DNA of 64,000 nt from Chromera velia. Its lineage: Eukaryota; Sar; Chromeraceae. A program made the translations under genes and the position numbers. Shown in pieces: positions 44,444-54,688 of the stretch; the first letter of the stretch is position 1, and each line of letters begins with the position of its first letter. Location: assembly GCA_018398765.1 (NCBI GenBank), contig JAHBMJ010001329.1:3395-67394 (forward strand). The letters are read 5' to 3'. The notes below the pieces were generated by a model. It made no database searches. It was not told the origin of the DNA and was given only the letters and a program-made list of their open reading frames with translations.

Positions 44444-45853
44444 ATGAATGACGACGAAATTGACTCAGGTTCTCTTTACGGAGACCAAGAGGAGGAGGAG
44501 GAAGAAGAGAGGTTTGTGGGGGTGTAAGTTCGTACAATTATGTCCTGTGCTGTAACATGCAATTCACGCTTCGATTCTTGAATGACGGTTCGCCATGAGA
44601 CACCGAACCAGCAGTGTAACTGTCTCTCATTGTGCCTGTTGTTGCTCATTGAAAATTCGTTTGATCAGCTTGGTCCATTCTAGCTCAAAGACCATCCCTC
44701 TGGTTCCAAAAGACAGCAAATTTGTATCACAACTTGTTAGGTTTTTTCCTTTTCTTGCACTTTTCGCTGGAGCCTTGAGAGTGTTGCTTCTCTTTTGATG
44801 TGTGTTCCTGCTTCCTCTTTTTCCTTTTTCTCTTCTGTTCTCTCGATCTGTACCGTCATCTTCACTCTACTTAAATTGAATCTGCTCCCCTCCTCCATGC
44901 AGGAACCAAGAGAAAGAGGGGGAGGTGGAGGGGGGGCCAATTGATGATGAGGAGGAAGAAGATGCGAGACGGCGCGAGCTCCTCCGATTCGATGATCCGG
45001 AAGAGGAAGCTAAAACGTGGGTTGCCATTACTGACAGTATCTGAGCGTACCCGTCGTCTCTTCTCTTCGGACGTCAACAAGTGTTTTTGCATGCACCGAT
45101 GTGCACCAATGCGTGGACAAGCGTTAGGACGAGTGGAAGCGCGGCTACTGTTCGCAATCTTTTTTAGCCCCCCTCTTCGCTTGAGTGTCTTTCTGTGCAT
45201 GGTTGTGCATTTGCACATGCAGCTAGAATGAGTTGTTGTCGTTCTTTCCCAAGTCTCCTTTTTGCACCCGTAGTTACTTTCTTAGTCTCCTTTTCGTACC
45301 TGTGTTCACTGGCGTCAAAAAGAGCTGTGTGTTTTTTGGTCTGATTATGTGTTACATAATGTGCATGGATCATTGCATGCAGGGAGAGATTCATCATTCA
45401 TGTCATGCGCGTGTACCGGGAGAACCTTTTCACCATGGTAAGAACTTCCGAGCTTCCTGGCTCTTGAAAGGGACCTGGCAATTAAGCACAATTTCAGGCA
45501 CCGACGAGCATGAACTCCTAAAACACTCGATCCTTCGGCACGTTTGTGACTTCTTTTCATTGACCTGCTCAAATTCTTTCTACATACAGTCTTTTGTGCC
45601 CTTGATTGATTTTTGTGTGTCAGATTGAACTCTCTTTGTTCCGTTCCGATCTATTCTTTCTGTGGTCGCGTCACCGGACCAATTCAAAGTTTGTTTCTCA
45701 CACTGCAGCGCATTGTTTTTCTCCATCATGGACAGGCCTCGATCTGAATGAGACAGCTGATCGATGAGAATCGACTGTTTTTTCTTCTCTTCGCTTTTCT
45801 TCATAATGCCTCTGGAATGGTTGCAGGACATAAATCAAATTGCCGCACGATGA
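44444..45853 (+). CDS. Small acidic protein, 4 exons, unrecognised
   Basis: Exons 44444-44523 (ATG, MNDDEIDSGSLYGD then poly-Glu), 44903-45016 (DDEEEEDARRRELLRFDD), 45383-45437 (ERFIIHVMRVYRENLFTM), 45827-45853 (DINQIAAR, TGA). All three junctions join in phase (2, 2, 0), giving 91 aa. The first two thirds is strongly acidic and the end is basic-hydrophobic. I do not recognise the family. The frame is also open upstream of the ATG, so an earlier exon may exist. Confidence 0.6.
44524..44706 (+). repeat. Direct repeat, copy B
   Basis: Matches copy A at 43504-43715 with a few substitutions and one deletion of about 30 bp. Copy B starts exactly at the GTAAGT donor of the exon 44444-44523, so the repeated unit is intron sequence. 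Confidence 0.85.
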
Positions 45854-45892
45854 ATTGCTCTAGATCTGGACCTCGAGAGCCTCCCATCTCTC

Positions 45893-46672
45893 GAGTGAGT
45901 GAGTGAGTAAGTGAGTGAGTGAGTGAGTGAGTAAAAAAGTGAGTGAGTGAGTGAGTGAGTGAGTAAGAAAGGGAGTGAATGAGTGAGTGAGTGAGTGAGT
46001 AAGAAAGGGAGTGAATGAGTGAGTGAGTATGAGTGAGTGAGTGAGTGAGTGAGTGAGTGAGAGAGAGTAAGTAAGTAAGTAAGTGAGTGAGTCAGTGAGT
46101 GGGAGAGTAAGAAAGAGAGTGAGTGAGTGAGAGAGAGAGTCAGCAAGTGAGGGAGTGAGTGAGTGAGTGAGAGAGAGAGAGTAAGTAAGTAAGTGAGTGA
46201 GTGAGTCAGTGAGTGGGAGAGTAAGAAAGAGAGTGAGTGAGTGAGTAAGAAAGTGAGTGAGTGAGTGAGTGAGTGAGTGAGTAAGAAAGTGAGTGAGTGA
46301 ATGAGTGAGAAAGTGAGTGAGTGAGAGAGAGAGTAGTGAGTGAGTGAGTGAGTGAGTGAGTGAGAAAGTGAGTGAGTGAGTGAGTGAGTGAGTGAGAGAG
46401 AGTAAGTAAGTAAGTGAGTGAGTGAGTGAGTCAGTGAGTGGTAGAGTAAGAAAGAGAGTGAGTGAGGGAGAGAGTAAGCAAGTGAGTGAGTGAGTGAGTG
46501 AGTGAGTGAGAGCTAGAGTAAGAAAGAGAGTGAGTGAGTGCGTGAGTGAATGAGCGAGAGAGTAAGAAAGTGAGTGAGTGGGAGAGAGAGTATTGAGTAA
46601 GTGAGAAAGTGAGTGAGTGAGAGAGAGAATAAGAAAGTGAGTGAGTGAATAAGAAAGTGAGTGAGTAGAGGG
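45893..46672. repeat. Tetranucleotide array, about 780 bp
   Basis: Almost pure (GAGT)n with GAGA, AAGT and GTAA variants, and short higher-order blocks repeated along it (for example GAGAGAGAGTAAGTAAGTAAG followed by GTCAGTGAGTGGGAGAGTAAG at about 46045 and 46167). It begins 40 bp after the stop of the acidic gene. Confidence 0.95.
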
Positions 46673-48106
46673 GTCAGCGCGTGTCAATGAATCATGCATG
46701 GAGTGTGTGACAGAAGATTGACAGATCACGGTCGGCTTAGGTGCATGCCAGTGAGTGGCATAGTGATTGGGTGGGTCGTAGTGAGTAGGGATCTCGGTGA
46801 GAAGTGAGAATGGGCGTGCGCGAAACTGGAAAAGAGACCTGCTTTGTCCCCCCTGTCCGGCCACCTTATGGTGTCCAGACAGAAGGTAAAGCAAGGACAA
46901 GAACCTTAGGGAAATTCTAGAGAAGGAACGTGAGCAACACTCATTCAGGCAACAGTTTACAGAAGGTTTAGCGCTAGAGCGATCTGGGATTCCAATCGGC
47001 TGGGTTCATTCTATCATTACACAATTTCTACTTATGCTTCTCTCAGAGTCTCAGACTCCCGATCTATGACAAACAGACATTAGCCTTAAACGATCCTATA
47101 TGATCCTATCTGTTGCTCAGGTGACATGTTGCTTGAATGCGAACATTACGAAGGTCAGACTCGACTTCGATCGATGTGCGCGCGACACGTACGAAGCAAA
47201 GCGCAGCGGCGGAATGTGGCGTAGCACGCTGGCTCACTCAGTCACGGCGCATGCGAAGGCTCAAAGGGCGGCGTCACAGGGTAGGACTCCATAGACCAAT
47301 AAAAAATAGAAATGTGAGTCTGATTTGTGAGCTAAAAAGCAGTAAATTACTTTTAGGCTCCGCTTTGCTTCTCATGTGCCTTAGAAATTGGCTTTTTATA
47401 TAAAAATGTTGGGCATTCATTGATTTTATTTCCTTTTGGTTGCACTGGACTGGTATGCAGGGAGATATTCGAGTAGTGCTATGCGATTCAAATTCTGTTA
47501 ATCTGACATTCGAGTCGTCGTTATGGACGGACTGATGTTTTGATATGGCTCCGCCGCGTGGTAGCAAAACTTGATGATGATTGACAGACGAGCCTCCGAA
47601 ATTCTGTGGTGATCGAGATGGAAATATGGTGGCAACAGTCTTTAAGAATCTTTAATAAGTATAGGAATGAACGACATGCATGGTGGCATGGTGATTGAGA
47701 TTAGTTTTACTATATACTGTTCAATACATTTGGTAATTTTAATTAATAGCTAGTGATTTTTTTTTAACCTTAATTATAAGAATAAATGTTTTTAGAGTAG
47801 GTTTTACACTGTTTGCCAGTTAAAAGCTTGTGAAACAGCCTGCCAGTGCAGGTCGACTAAAGACCCACTCGCTACATGAGACCCAGTCGAGGTGATCGAT
47901 CGATTGACCTTTTACATTCGATGGGGTGGAGTGGAGGTCCGACTGTCTCAGTGAGACATGCATGAAAGCTTGAATAAACATGCGAGAAAGTGAAAAAATA
48001 ATTTAGAAAAAATGTAAAGCAGAGTAGAATTTTTCAATATATAAGAAAACAGTTAATTACTTTTAATAAATTAAGACCCCCTACTGTTTCTTATACAAAT
48101 TTGTGA
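46673..48106. other. Intergenic, AT-rich on the right
   Basis: 46673-46900 is an ordinary flank; 46910-47280 contains a GC-rich CGCG patch at 47175-47200; 47290-48100 is AT-rich. No gene seen. Confidence 0.5.
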
Positions 48107-48111
48107 CTTTA

Positions 48112-48360
48112 TGTAAGGGCTCAATATGGAGGTGCCCGCTGCCAGACCCGCCGCCGCATCTTATTGAAATACGCGGGGCGGGCGTACCGCATGGATTTAT
48201 GAAATAGTGATCGCATGTTGATTGAAGCATGATTAAATACGAATCAAACAGACTGATTGATAAGAAGAAAGACATTCTCCTTCTTATCAGTCCTCTCCGT
48301 ATGAATGTTTTGCATCCTCCTATAGTAAGTTCTCTTCTATGTAGAGCCTAGTACCTTACA
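48112..48360 (+). repeat. 5' LTR
   Basis: 249 bp with the 7-bp terminal inverted repeat TGTAAGG/CCTTACA. It contains a TTGATAAGAAG / CTTCTTATCA dyad near 48265-48290. Confidence 0.95.
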
Positions 48361-48404
48361 GTTCAGTGTGTCAGACTGATTGAGTCAAACCGGAATTTTC
48401 AAAA

Positions 48405-49481
48405 ATGGTGTGGACTCATACAGAGAAGAGAAGACTCCTGAAAGAGCAGCAGGCAGCTGAGGCTGCAGCGGCTGCAGCCGGTATACCAACGGGTTCAAAA
48501 GAGATGATTGTTCTCTCCAAAAGCGATTTGCAGGCCCTGATTGATTCCTCAGTGCAGAGAGGAATTAAAAAAGAGATGACTGCTCTCGCCCCGTCACTCT
48601 TACAAGCCCCGTCTCCTGTTGATTCTCGTGTTGATTCTCCTCCAGAGGATGAGGAGCAGGCCCCTTCTGTGTCCGCTTCTTCTTCCTACTGCTACATGAA
48701 AGTTGACTTCGGTGCTGTGCCTCAGATGTAGAACAAGCAGCACATTAAGGAGTGGGAGCAGAAGTGGCAGAACTTTTACAACGACCAGCTACCCAGAGAA
48801 CGCTTTGTTTTGGACGAAAGTTGGAGGAATAAAATGAAGGTCTGCATCGACAAGCTTGAGAACTCGGAGGTGAACCGTGATATCCAAAGATTGCTGGATC
48901 AGGGTGTGCTTGCCGAGAACATTCCCCGCACACTCCGAAAGGAGTACGGTCTTCTCACCTTCAAGGTCAAAAGCAAGATTGCCCTTCACATTCAGTTCTT
49001 CCCGTATCATTGTGACAAGATGGACAAGGATGGCCTCCCCGTTGTTCGCTCTAGTCTCGTTTTCTCCTACTACACCATTCACAAGAGGCTGGATGAGCTT
49101 CTTTGTGACACGTCCAAAGAGAAGTACCACATCGATGAAGACGGTCTCGTCCCCAACGTCCTGAATTCGTTCACTCGAGTCCAGCACAAGGAGGTCCTTT
49201 GTGCTCTTCCCGACGAAGTGTTTGAGGAGTCGGACAACGTTGTCAAACTTAATGACCTCTCTCTTTCCCACATCAAATTTTTGATGCTGCGAAAGATCCT
49301 CAAGAAATTCGCTCTGACGGACAGCCCCCAGACAGAGCTGCAGGAACAGGAGAGGGAGAGGGGTTCACAGGGTGTGGAGAGGGCAAACAGGGCGGCCATG
49401 CTGTCTAAACCTGCCTGGGGCGCCTGGGGTACCCCAGGCACGCCACAGGCGGCCCGCCAGGGCCGCCTGGGGCGACCCTAG
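48405..49481 (+). pseudogene. Copia gag-like frame with internal TAG
   Basis: The frame opens at ATG 48405 and is broken by TAG at 48729-48731, but the same frame continues to TAG at 49479-49481. The first part has an Ala-rich coil (EQQAAEAAAAAAG); the second has a helical region (VNRDIQRLLDQGVLAEN) of capsid-like character. The last 30 codons are built from palindromic GCCTGGGG repeats. No zinc knuckle is visible. Confidence 0.6.
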
Positions 49482-50715
49482 GTGGTTTTGCCTAAGTTTA
49501 TATAGAGCTGCCTGGGGCGAAGCCCCAGGCAGTTGTTGAGAGTTGCCTGGGGTGAAGGTCGGTGTCGAAGGTACCGACCTTATCGTCACAAACCATGGTG
49601 CACGTGCCCAACCGGGTTCGCGCAAGGGACGCGCCGACGTGACCTTGCGATCTATACGTACATGCCGCGCATCAAAGGTCCGACCAGATTATGTAGACCA
49701 GCAGCAACTTTTTGTTTGGCAGTCGCGATAAGTGATAGATACCAGTGGATACACATTAAGTTGACGGTTGCTTTCAACTTTTGTGTCTTCTCACTCTTGT
49801 CACTGGAGATGCACATCATTGCACATCATTGTACATCTATTGATTAACTCACTGATTGATTCTGTACTTGGTCTTTCCACTTACTGACTGCACTGATTGA
49901 TAATTCCGCACTCGGCCTTCCCGCTTGCTGACTGTACTGATTGATAATTCCGTACTCGGCCTTCCCGCTTGCTGCCTGCCCAGCTAACTGCAATGCAGCA
50001 GAGTAAGTTGCAAGCCTTTGACGATGGCGGGCGAGCAAGCCATGTGGTCAATGCCTGCGCTACGCCTCTTTCAGTGGGAAGTGGCACGTTTTGCGCCCCC
50101 TAAAAATATGAATTAAGCAGAGCAATTCAGAAACGAGAGGGAGGTGGGGCGTCTGCCTGATGGTATGTCCTTTTCAGTAAATACGGCAGAAGAAGAATCT
50201 GAGAGGGAAGAGGTAGAGGAACGAAGAGAGGTGTTTCACATGGAGGACATAACAGAAGAACAGGCCGTAGCTGAAGAGAACCGCTGCAGAACATTCAGAC
50301 AGGCAATCAATGCCTGTGTCCCTCATCACCATAATGAGGCAAAAGATTTCAAGCTTGTCTGGGAAGTGCCAATCCAAGTAAACAAAAAGTGACACATGCA
50401 ACTTTGCATTGTTTATAAACTTATCGCAGAGTGGAAATTTACTCTGGAAAATTATTCAGAAAATTTGATTTAATTCTTTTCTATAAAATAATATCTAGAA
50501 TTATATAAAAATTTTGATTTATTGATTTAATTTAAGCATTGTAAATGAATCTTTAAAGTTGCGTTCAGATACTAAATCCTAGAATAAAGGCATTTTTGAA
50601 CTTTTTTCAACGTTTTTCACACTATAGAGAGAATGCAAAAAGACCCCCTGACTGCCTGGGGTGCCGCAGGCAGTCCTTACGGACCGCCTGGGGTCAGCGC
50701 AGGCAGTCATTCTGA
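49415..50715. other. Insert with GCCTGGGG palindromes where protease/integrase would be
   Basis: Perfect dyads lie at both sides: GCCTGGGGTACCCCAGGC (49422-49439), an 11-bp stem with GAA loop at 49508-49532, and GACTGCCTG/CAGGCAGTC at 50650-50675. Between them is unrelated sequence, partly AT-rich (50400-50630), with one 82-codon frame (50144-50392, acidic, EEESEREEVEERREVFHMED) of unknown meaning. No protease or integrase motif is seen. Confidence 0.6.
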
Positions 50716-50764
50716 AGGTTTAGACAGCATGAGGGCGGCCGAGGGGGTGAATGGGGGGGGGCAG

Positions 50765-51228
50765 AGGAGGGAAAACGGAGGGGGTGTGCCTCCATCCCCT
50801 ATCGCTGAAGACGTTGAGGTGGATTGGGGGGTAGACAGTGATGGGAATGCACTTCGTGCATAGGAAGGTAGAGAGGAAGTGCAGGTTGCACAAGATGATG
50901 AAGAGAAGGAAGAAGCGCTGAGAGATGACGGAGGGGGTATGCCTCCATCCCCTGTCGCTGAAGACGTTGAGGTGGATTGGGGGGTAGACAGCGATGGGAA
51001 TGCACTTCGTGCGTAGGAAGGTAGAGAGAAAGTGCAGGTTGCACAAGATGATGAAGAGAAGGAAGAAGCGCTGAGAGATGACGGAGGGGGTATGCCTCCG
51101 TCCCCTGTCGCTGAAGACGTTGAGGTGGATTGGGGGGTAGACAGCGATAGGAATGCGCTTCGTGTGCAGGAAGGTAGAGAGGAAGTGCAGGCTGCACAAG
51201 ATGATGAAGAGAAGGAAGAAGCGCTGAG
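50765..51228 (+). repeat. Three tandem copies of a 153-bp unit
   Basis: Each unit contains GGAGGGGGTGTGCCTCCATC-like sequence, then GCTGAAGACGTTGAGGTGGA and GAAGAGAAGGAAGAAGCGCT. At the same place units 1 and 2 have TAG and unit 3 has CAG. The frame to the reverse transcriptase is open only from unit 3 onward. Confidence 0.9.
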
Positions 51229-52977
51229 AGAGCGTCTAGGGAAATTAAAAGAAGAGCTCGCTCGTGTGATTGCGGAAAAGGAGAAGAAGAGACGTCCCCT
51301 CTCTCGGATCGTTCCCGTTGATCCGACTGTAGTCAAAAAAATGATGAGTCACGTGAATCCTCAAAAAGGACACATTGATGCAACCAATGAAGAGGTCGAG
51401 AGTGGCAGTTATGAGAAAGGAATGCTTGATAAGCTGCAGCGTTTCCTGGATGAAACGGTCTTCCGTCGGGGGGTGCGTGTCCCAAAAGGCAGGAAAGTCA
51501 TGAGGTGTCGATGGGTCCTGACTTGGAAACTAAAAGGGAGAAAGAGAGTCGCGAAAGCGCGTCTGGTTATGAAGGGATTCCAAGACGATAGGAAAGACCT
51601 GCAGACATACTTGGGGACGGCCGATTGGTGGTCTGTCTTGCTTGTACTTTCATTTATGGCAACAAAGGGATGGGGGTGCGCAAAGTTAGATGTTCGAACT
51701 GCATTTCTGACTGCTGAAATGAAGGATGAAGTATATGTTCGGTTGCCCGACAAACTTCCCGCAGGTTTGCCTGAGTGGATGAAAGCAGAGTTGGTCTTTC
51801 ATTTGAATAAAGCGATGTATGGACTCAAGGATGCCCCTCGTCTATACACTCAGAGCTTCAGGAAGATGGCAAAAGAGGAAGGGTGGGAAGAGCTGAGAGA
51901 GAGTGTGTTTGTCAAGAAGGATGAGAAAGGAGAGATTATCACAATCATGCTGATGCATGTGGATGATTTGCTTATCTTTGCTGCCGATCCACTCATTCAC
52001 TTTGCTCCCATTCAGAAGAGGCTCAAGATGGACGAGCCTGAGTTATTGGAAGAAGGAGAGAGTTTCGAGTATATAGGAATGACTCTCACTCGCACGCGTG
52101 AGGGGTATGAAATCGGACAGAAAGCCTACCTTGACTCAATTAAAATAGATGAGAAGAAGTTGCTCGGGGGGAGATTGAACGCATCTCTTCTTGAGCCTCC
52201 TGAAGAGGGAGAAGTGTTGGAGGATCTCATTCCGTTAATGCAGAAATGCACAGGGGTTACGGGGTGGGTTGTTCACACTCTTTCTTCCATCTCTTTTCTC
52301 TTCAGCGAGCTGTCCCAATGGTCCACTCGGCCTTCTGCAGAGAAGGTTGAGGGGGTGCTACGTCTCCTTTTGCATGCTTAAGAAACGGAACGGCCTCTTG
52401 TCTTCACTCCCTGCTACAATCCTAAGATCGTTGACTTTCACGACGGTTCTTTTTCTCTTTTTCGGGGAGAAGAGAGGGCAAGGTATGAGGCGTTCCTTGT
52501 AGATCAGAGCGGGTCGATTGGATCCATGCGAGAGAACAATCTCTTTGCATGGAAGTCTAAATGGATTAAGAGAGTCTTGAATTCCAGTACGTCTTCTGAA
52601 CTGTGCGTGCAGCATGAGATAGTGAAGAAAGCGTATGCGTAGAAGTCGTTTGTTGAGGCTCTGTGGCAGAAGAAGATCCCGATCGAATTTGTGACTGACT
52701 CTGCTCCTTTGATGGAACAGTTGGAGACAGGAGAAGTGAGATCTGAGCCTCGTCTTCAAGGCATGCTTCGGTTTGTTCGGCAAGAACTTAGGGCAATGAG
52801 AGCAAAAACATTGTGGTGCCCGACCGACGTTATGCGTGCGGACAGACAGACAAAACTCAAGCTCTCAAAAGACAGAGGAACTCAGTACGTCCCTCGTGAT
52901 CGATCGACTGCTGTCAAATCAGGTGCAAGACGGAAAGTCATTGATTTTGTAAAGAAGGTGCAATTTCTCTGCCCTTG
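51032..52977 (+). pseudogene. Copia reverse transcriptase and RNase H region
   Basis: Ty1/copia-type RT (RVT_2) motifs in order: RCRWVLTWKLKG, KARLVMKGF, KLDVRTAFL, AMYGLKDAPR and the catalytic HVDDLLIF. The frame is open to TAA at 52379-52381. The continuation carries RNase H-like sequence (FVTDSAPLMEQLE) with a further TAG at about 52640 and ends at 52977. The stops make an intact product unlikely. Confidence 0.85.
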
Positions 52978-53013
52978 AGTGATCGTTCTCTGTTTTCACG
53001 ATCAGGGGGTGAC

Positions 53014-53262
53014 TGTAAGGGCTCAATATGGAGGTGCCCGCCGCCAGACCCGCCGCCGCATCTTATTGAAATACGTGGGGCGGGCATACCGCATGGATTT
53101 ATGAAATAGTGATCGCATGTTGATTGAAGCATGATTGAATACGAATTAAACAGACTGATTGATAAGAAGGAAGATATTCTCCTTCTTATCAGTCCTCTCC
53201 GTATGAATGTTTTGCATCCTCCTATAGTAAGTTTTATTCTATGTAGAGCCTAGTACCTTACA
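53014..53262 (+). repeat. 3' LTR
   Basis: Same 249-bp length as the 5' LTR with nine differences by eye; followed by the CTTTA duplication at 53263-53267. Confidence 0.95.
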
Positions 53263-53267
53263 CTTTA

Positions 53268-53785
53268 TGTGGCGCGGATTAATTTTTGAAAAATGAAGTT
53301 TGCAGTGTCAGAGAGGCATTCATGCACTGCATGTGAGCTGTATTCATGTTAGGGTTCGGGGTACTTCGGGCATCTCCTCCCTGGTGAATAGGCCGCTCGG
53401 CGTGCATGGTGCTGGCACGGAGGAGTGGAGTCAGTCACTTAGTCACTCATGCAATTAGCTGCTCGAACCGCGTGAGGTGCACGCGCGCGCAAATCGCGCG
53501 ATTTGGGATCGATACATGGCGCGGAATTGCATGTTTTTTAATATTTACTGCATGAATCAGCTATATATATTTGGCATCTATACAGCTCATTGAATCGATC
53601 CCCATGACCAACACGACTGACGCAGCCTTCGTCACACAGGGGTCTAACTGACAGGTAGTCAGAAGCTGTACATAACATAAGAGCCGGCCAGATTGTGCGA
53701 GAAAGCCTGTACAACGCTGGGAGTGCATGCATGAGACGCCCCAACACCGAAAATCTTTCCCAACGAAAAGAAACTCAGCAGAAAA
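53268..53785. other. Upstream spacer
   Basis: Mixed sequence with CGCGCGC and TATATATAT words. No gene. It is probably the 5' flank of the secreted Cys-rich gene. Confidence 0.4.
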
Positions 53786-54688
53786 ATGCTTCGAGCCCTG
53801 TCGTTTCTTTGTCTTCTTGCTCCACTTCCTTTTGTGTATGGGAGGCAACTTTTTACTGAGTCGATGCGTCAAAACGTGAAGCAGAAGGACGACATGACAA
53901 GTCCTGCATCGATCACTCGCATTCTTGCTTCAGTCTCATCTAATTTTGAGCGTCGAGATCACGGAACTCTTGACCGTCCCTCCCCCAATAATACGGCAGT
54001 ATCCGCTCTCGAGCTCAGAAGAGCCAGAAAGCCACCAAAGAAGCGACTGATGACCACTCCTTGCGACATCCGTGACAAAGTGGAGGAGTGCACAAAATGT
54101 CTAGACAACGACCCTGGATGCGTACCGATCGAGTACGACGCAGATGATCCGTTCTGCGTCTGGGATGAATCAAAATTCAAACTCAACCCCTGCACAAAGA
54201 AGAAGACAATAGATGTGGATCCCCACTGTGTCTGGGACAGTCAGGAGAACGAGTGCGACTTCAAGCTGTGCAGTGAGTACAGCGACAGAAAGCTGTGCGA
54301 AGAGCGCCTGCCTTGCAAGTATTATGAAGGAGAGGAGGTCTGCAGACTGTCCAATTGTGCTTCGATCAACGATCTTGAAGGCATCACTCGTTTGTTTGCC
54401 TGTCGGGAACTTTTGGTGGATTCAGAAGAGGGAGCGGGCAGGGAGTCGACAGGCTGCAGGATACAAGGCATCGACGCCAAAGAGCTTGATTGCGCTCTTG
54501 GAAAGAAGAAATGCGAAAAGTCTCAGAGCATTCAGTCGATTCTCGACAAAGTCAGGTGTGTCGCACGAGCGAACCCCTGTGACATTAACGACATCGCACT
54601 GGAGGTACGACAAGAAGCATGTGATGAAGAGCCGGACTGCAAATGGACAGAGGCAACGAAACAATGCTCGACTAGGTACGAAGAATGA
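53786..54688 (+). CDS. Secreted cysteine-rich protein, 300 aa
   Basis: A single exon from ATG to TGA. Residues 1-19 are a signal peptide (MLRALSFLCLLAPLPFVYG). Residues 20-90 are basic and low in Cys. Residues 92-296 contain 22 cysteines, an even number that suggests disulphides. A D/E-P-x-C-x-W unit occurs three times (DPFCVWD, DPHCVWD, EPDCKWT), so the Cys region may have grown by internal duplication. No transmembrane or GPI-type tail is seen; the C-terminus is acidic. I recognise no family. A role in the secretory route or outside the cell is inferred from the signal peptide only. Confidence 0.8.
   Translation: MLRALSFLCLLAPLPFVYGRQLFTESMRQNVKQKDDMTSPASITRILASVSSNFERRDHGTLDRPSPNNTAVSALELRRARKPPKKRLMTTPCDIRDKVEECTKCLDNDPGCVPIEYDADDPFCVWDESKFKLNPCTKKKTIDVDPHCVWDSQENECDFKLCSEYSDRKLCEERLPCKYYEGEEVCRLSNCASINDLEGITRLFACRELLVDSEEGAGRESTGCRIQGIDAKELDCALGKKKCEKSQSIQSILDKVRCVARANPCDINDIALEVRQEACDEEPDCKWTEATKQCSTRYEE

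Larger units (their letters stand above)
48112..53262 (+). mobile_element. Ty1/copia LTR retrotransposon, 5,151 bp
   Basis: Two 249-bp LTRs (48112-48360, 53014-53262) begin TGTAAGG and end CCTTACA, and the element is flanked by the 5-bp duplication CTTTA (48107-48111, 53263-53267). By eye the LTRs differ at nine positions (about 3.6%), so insertion is not very recent. A purine-rich stretch (ATCAGGGGGTGA) precedes the 3' LTR. Inside are a gag-like frame, a region without integrase, and copia-type reverse transcriptase/RNase H. The order and the RT type place it in Ty1/copia. Several in-frame stops and the missing integrase mean it is probably not autonomous. Confidence 0.95.

Noticed and set aside
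45860-46900. 346-codon minus-strand frame rich in Ser-Leu-Thr-His
   Set aside because: It is the translation of the GAGT tetranucleotide array and has no independent coding evidence.
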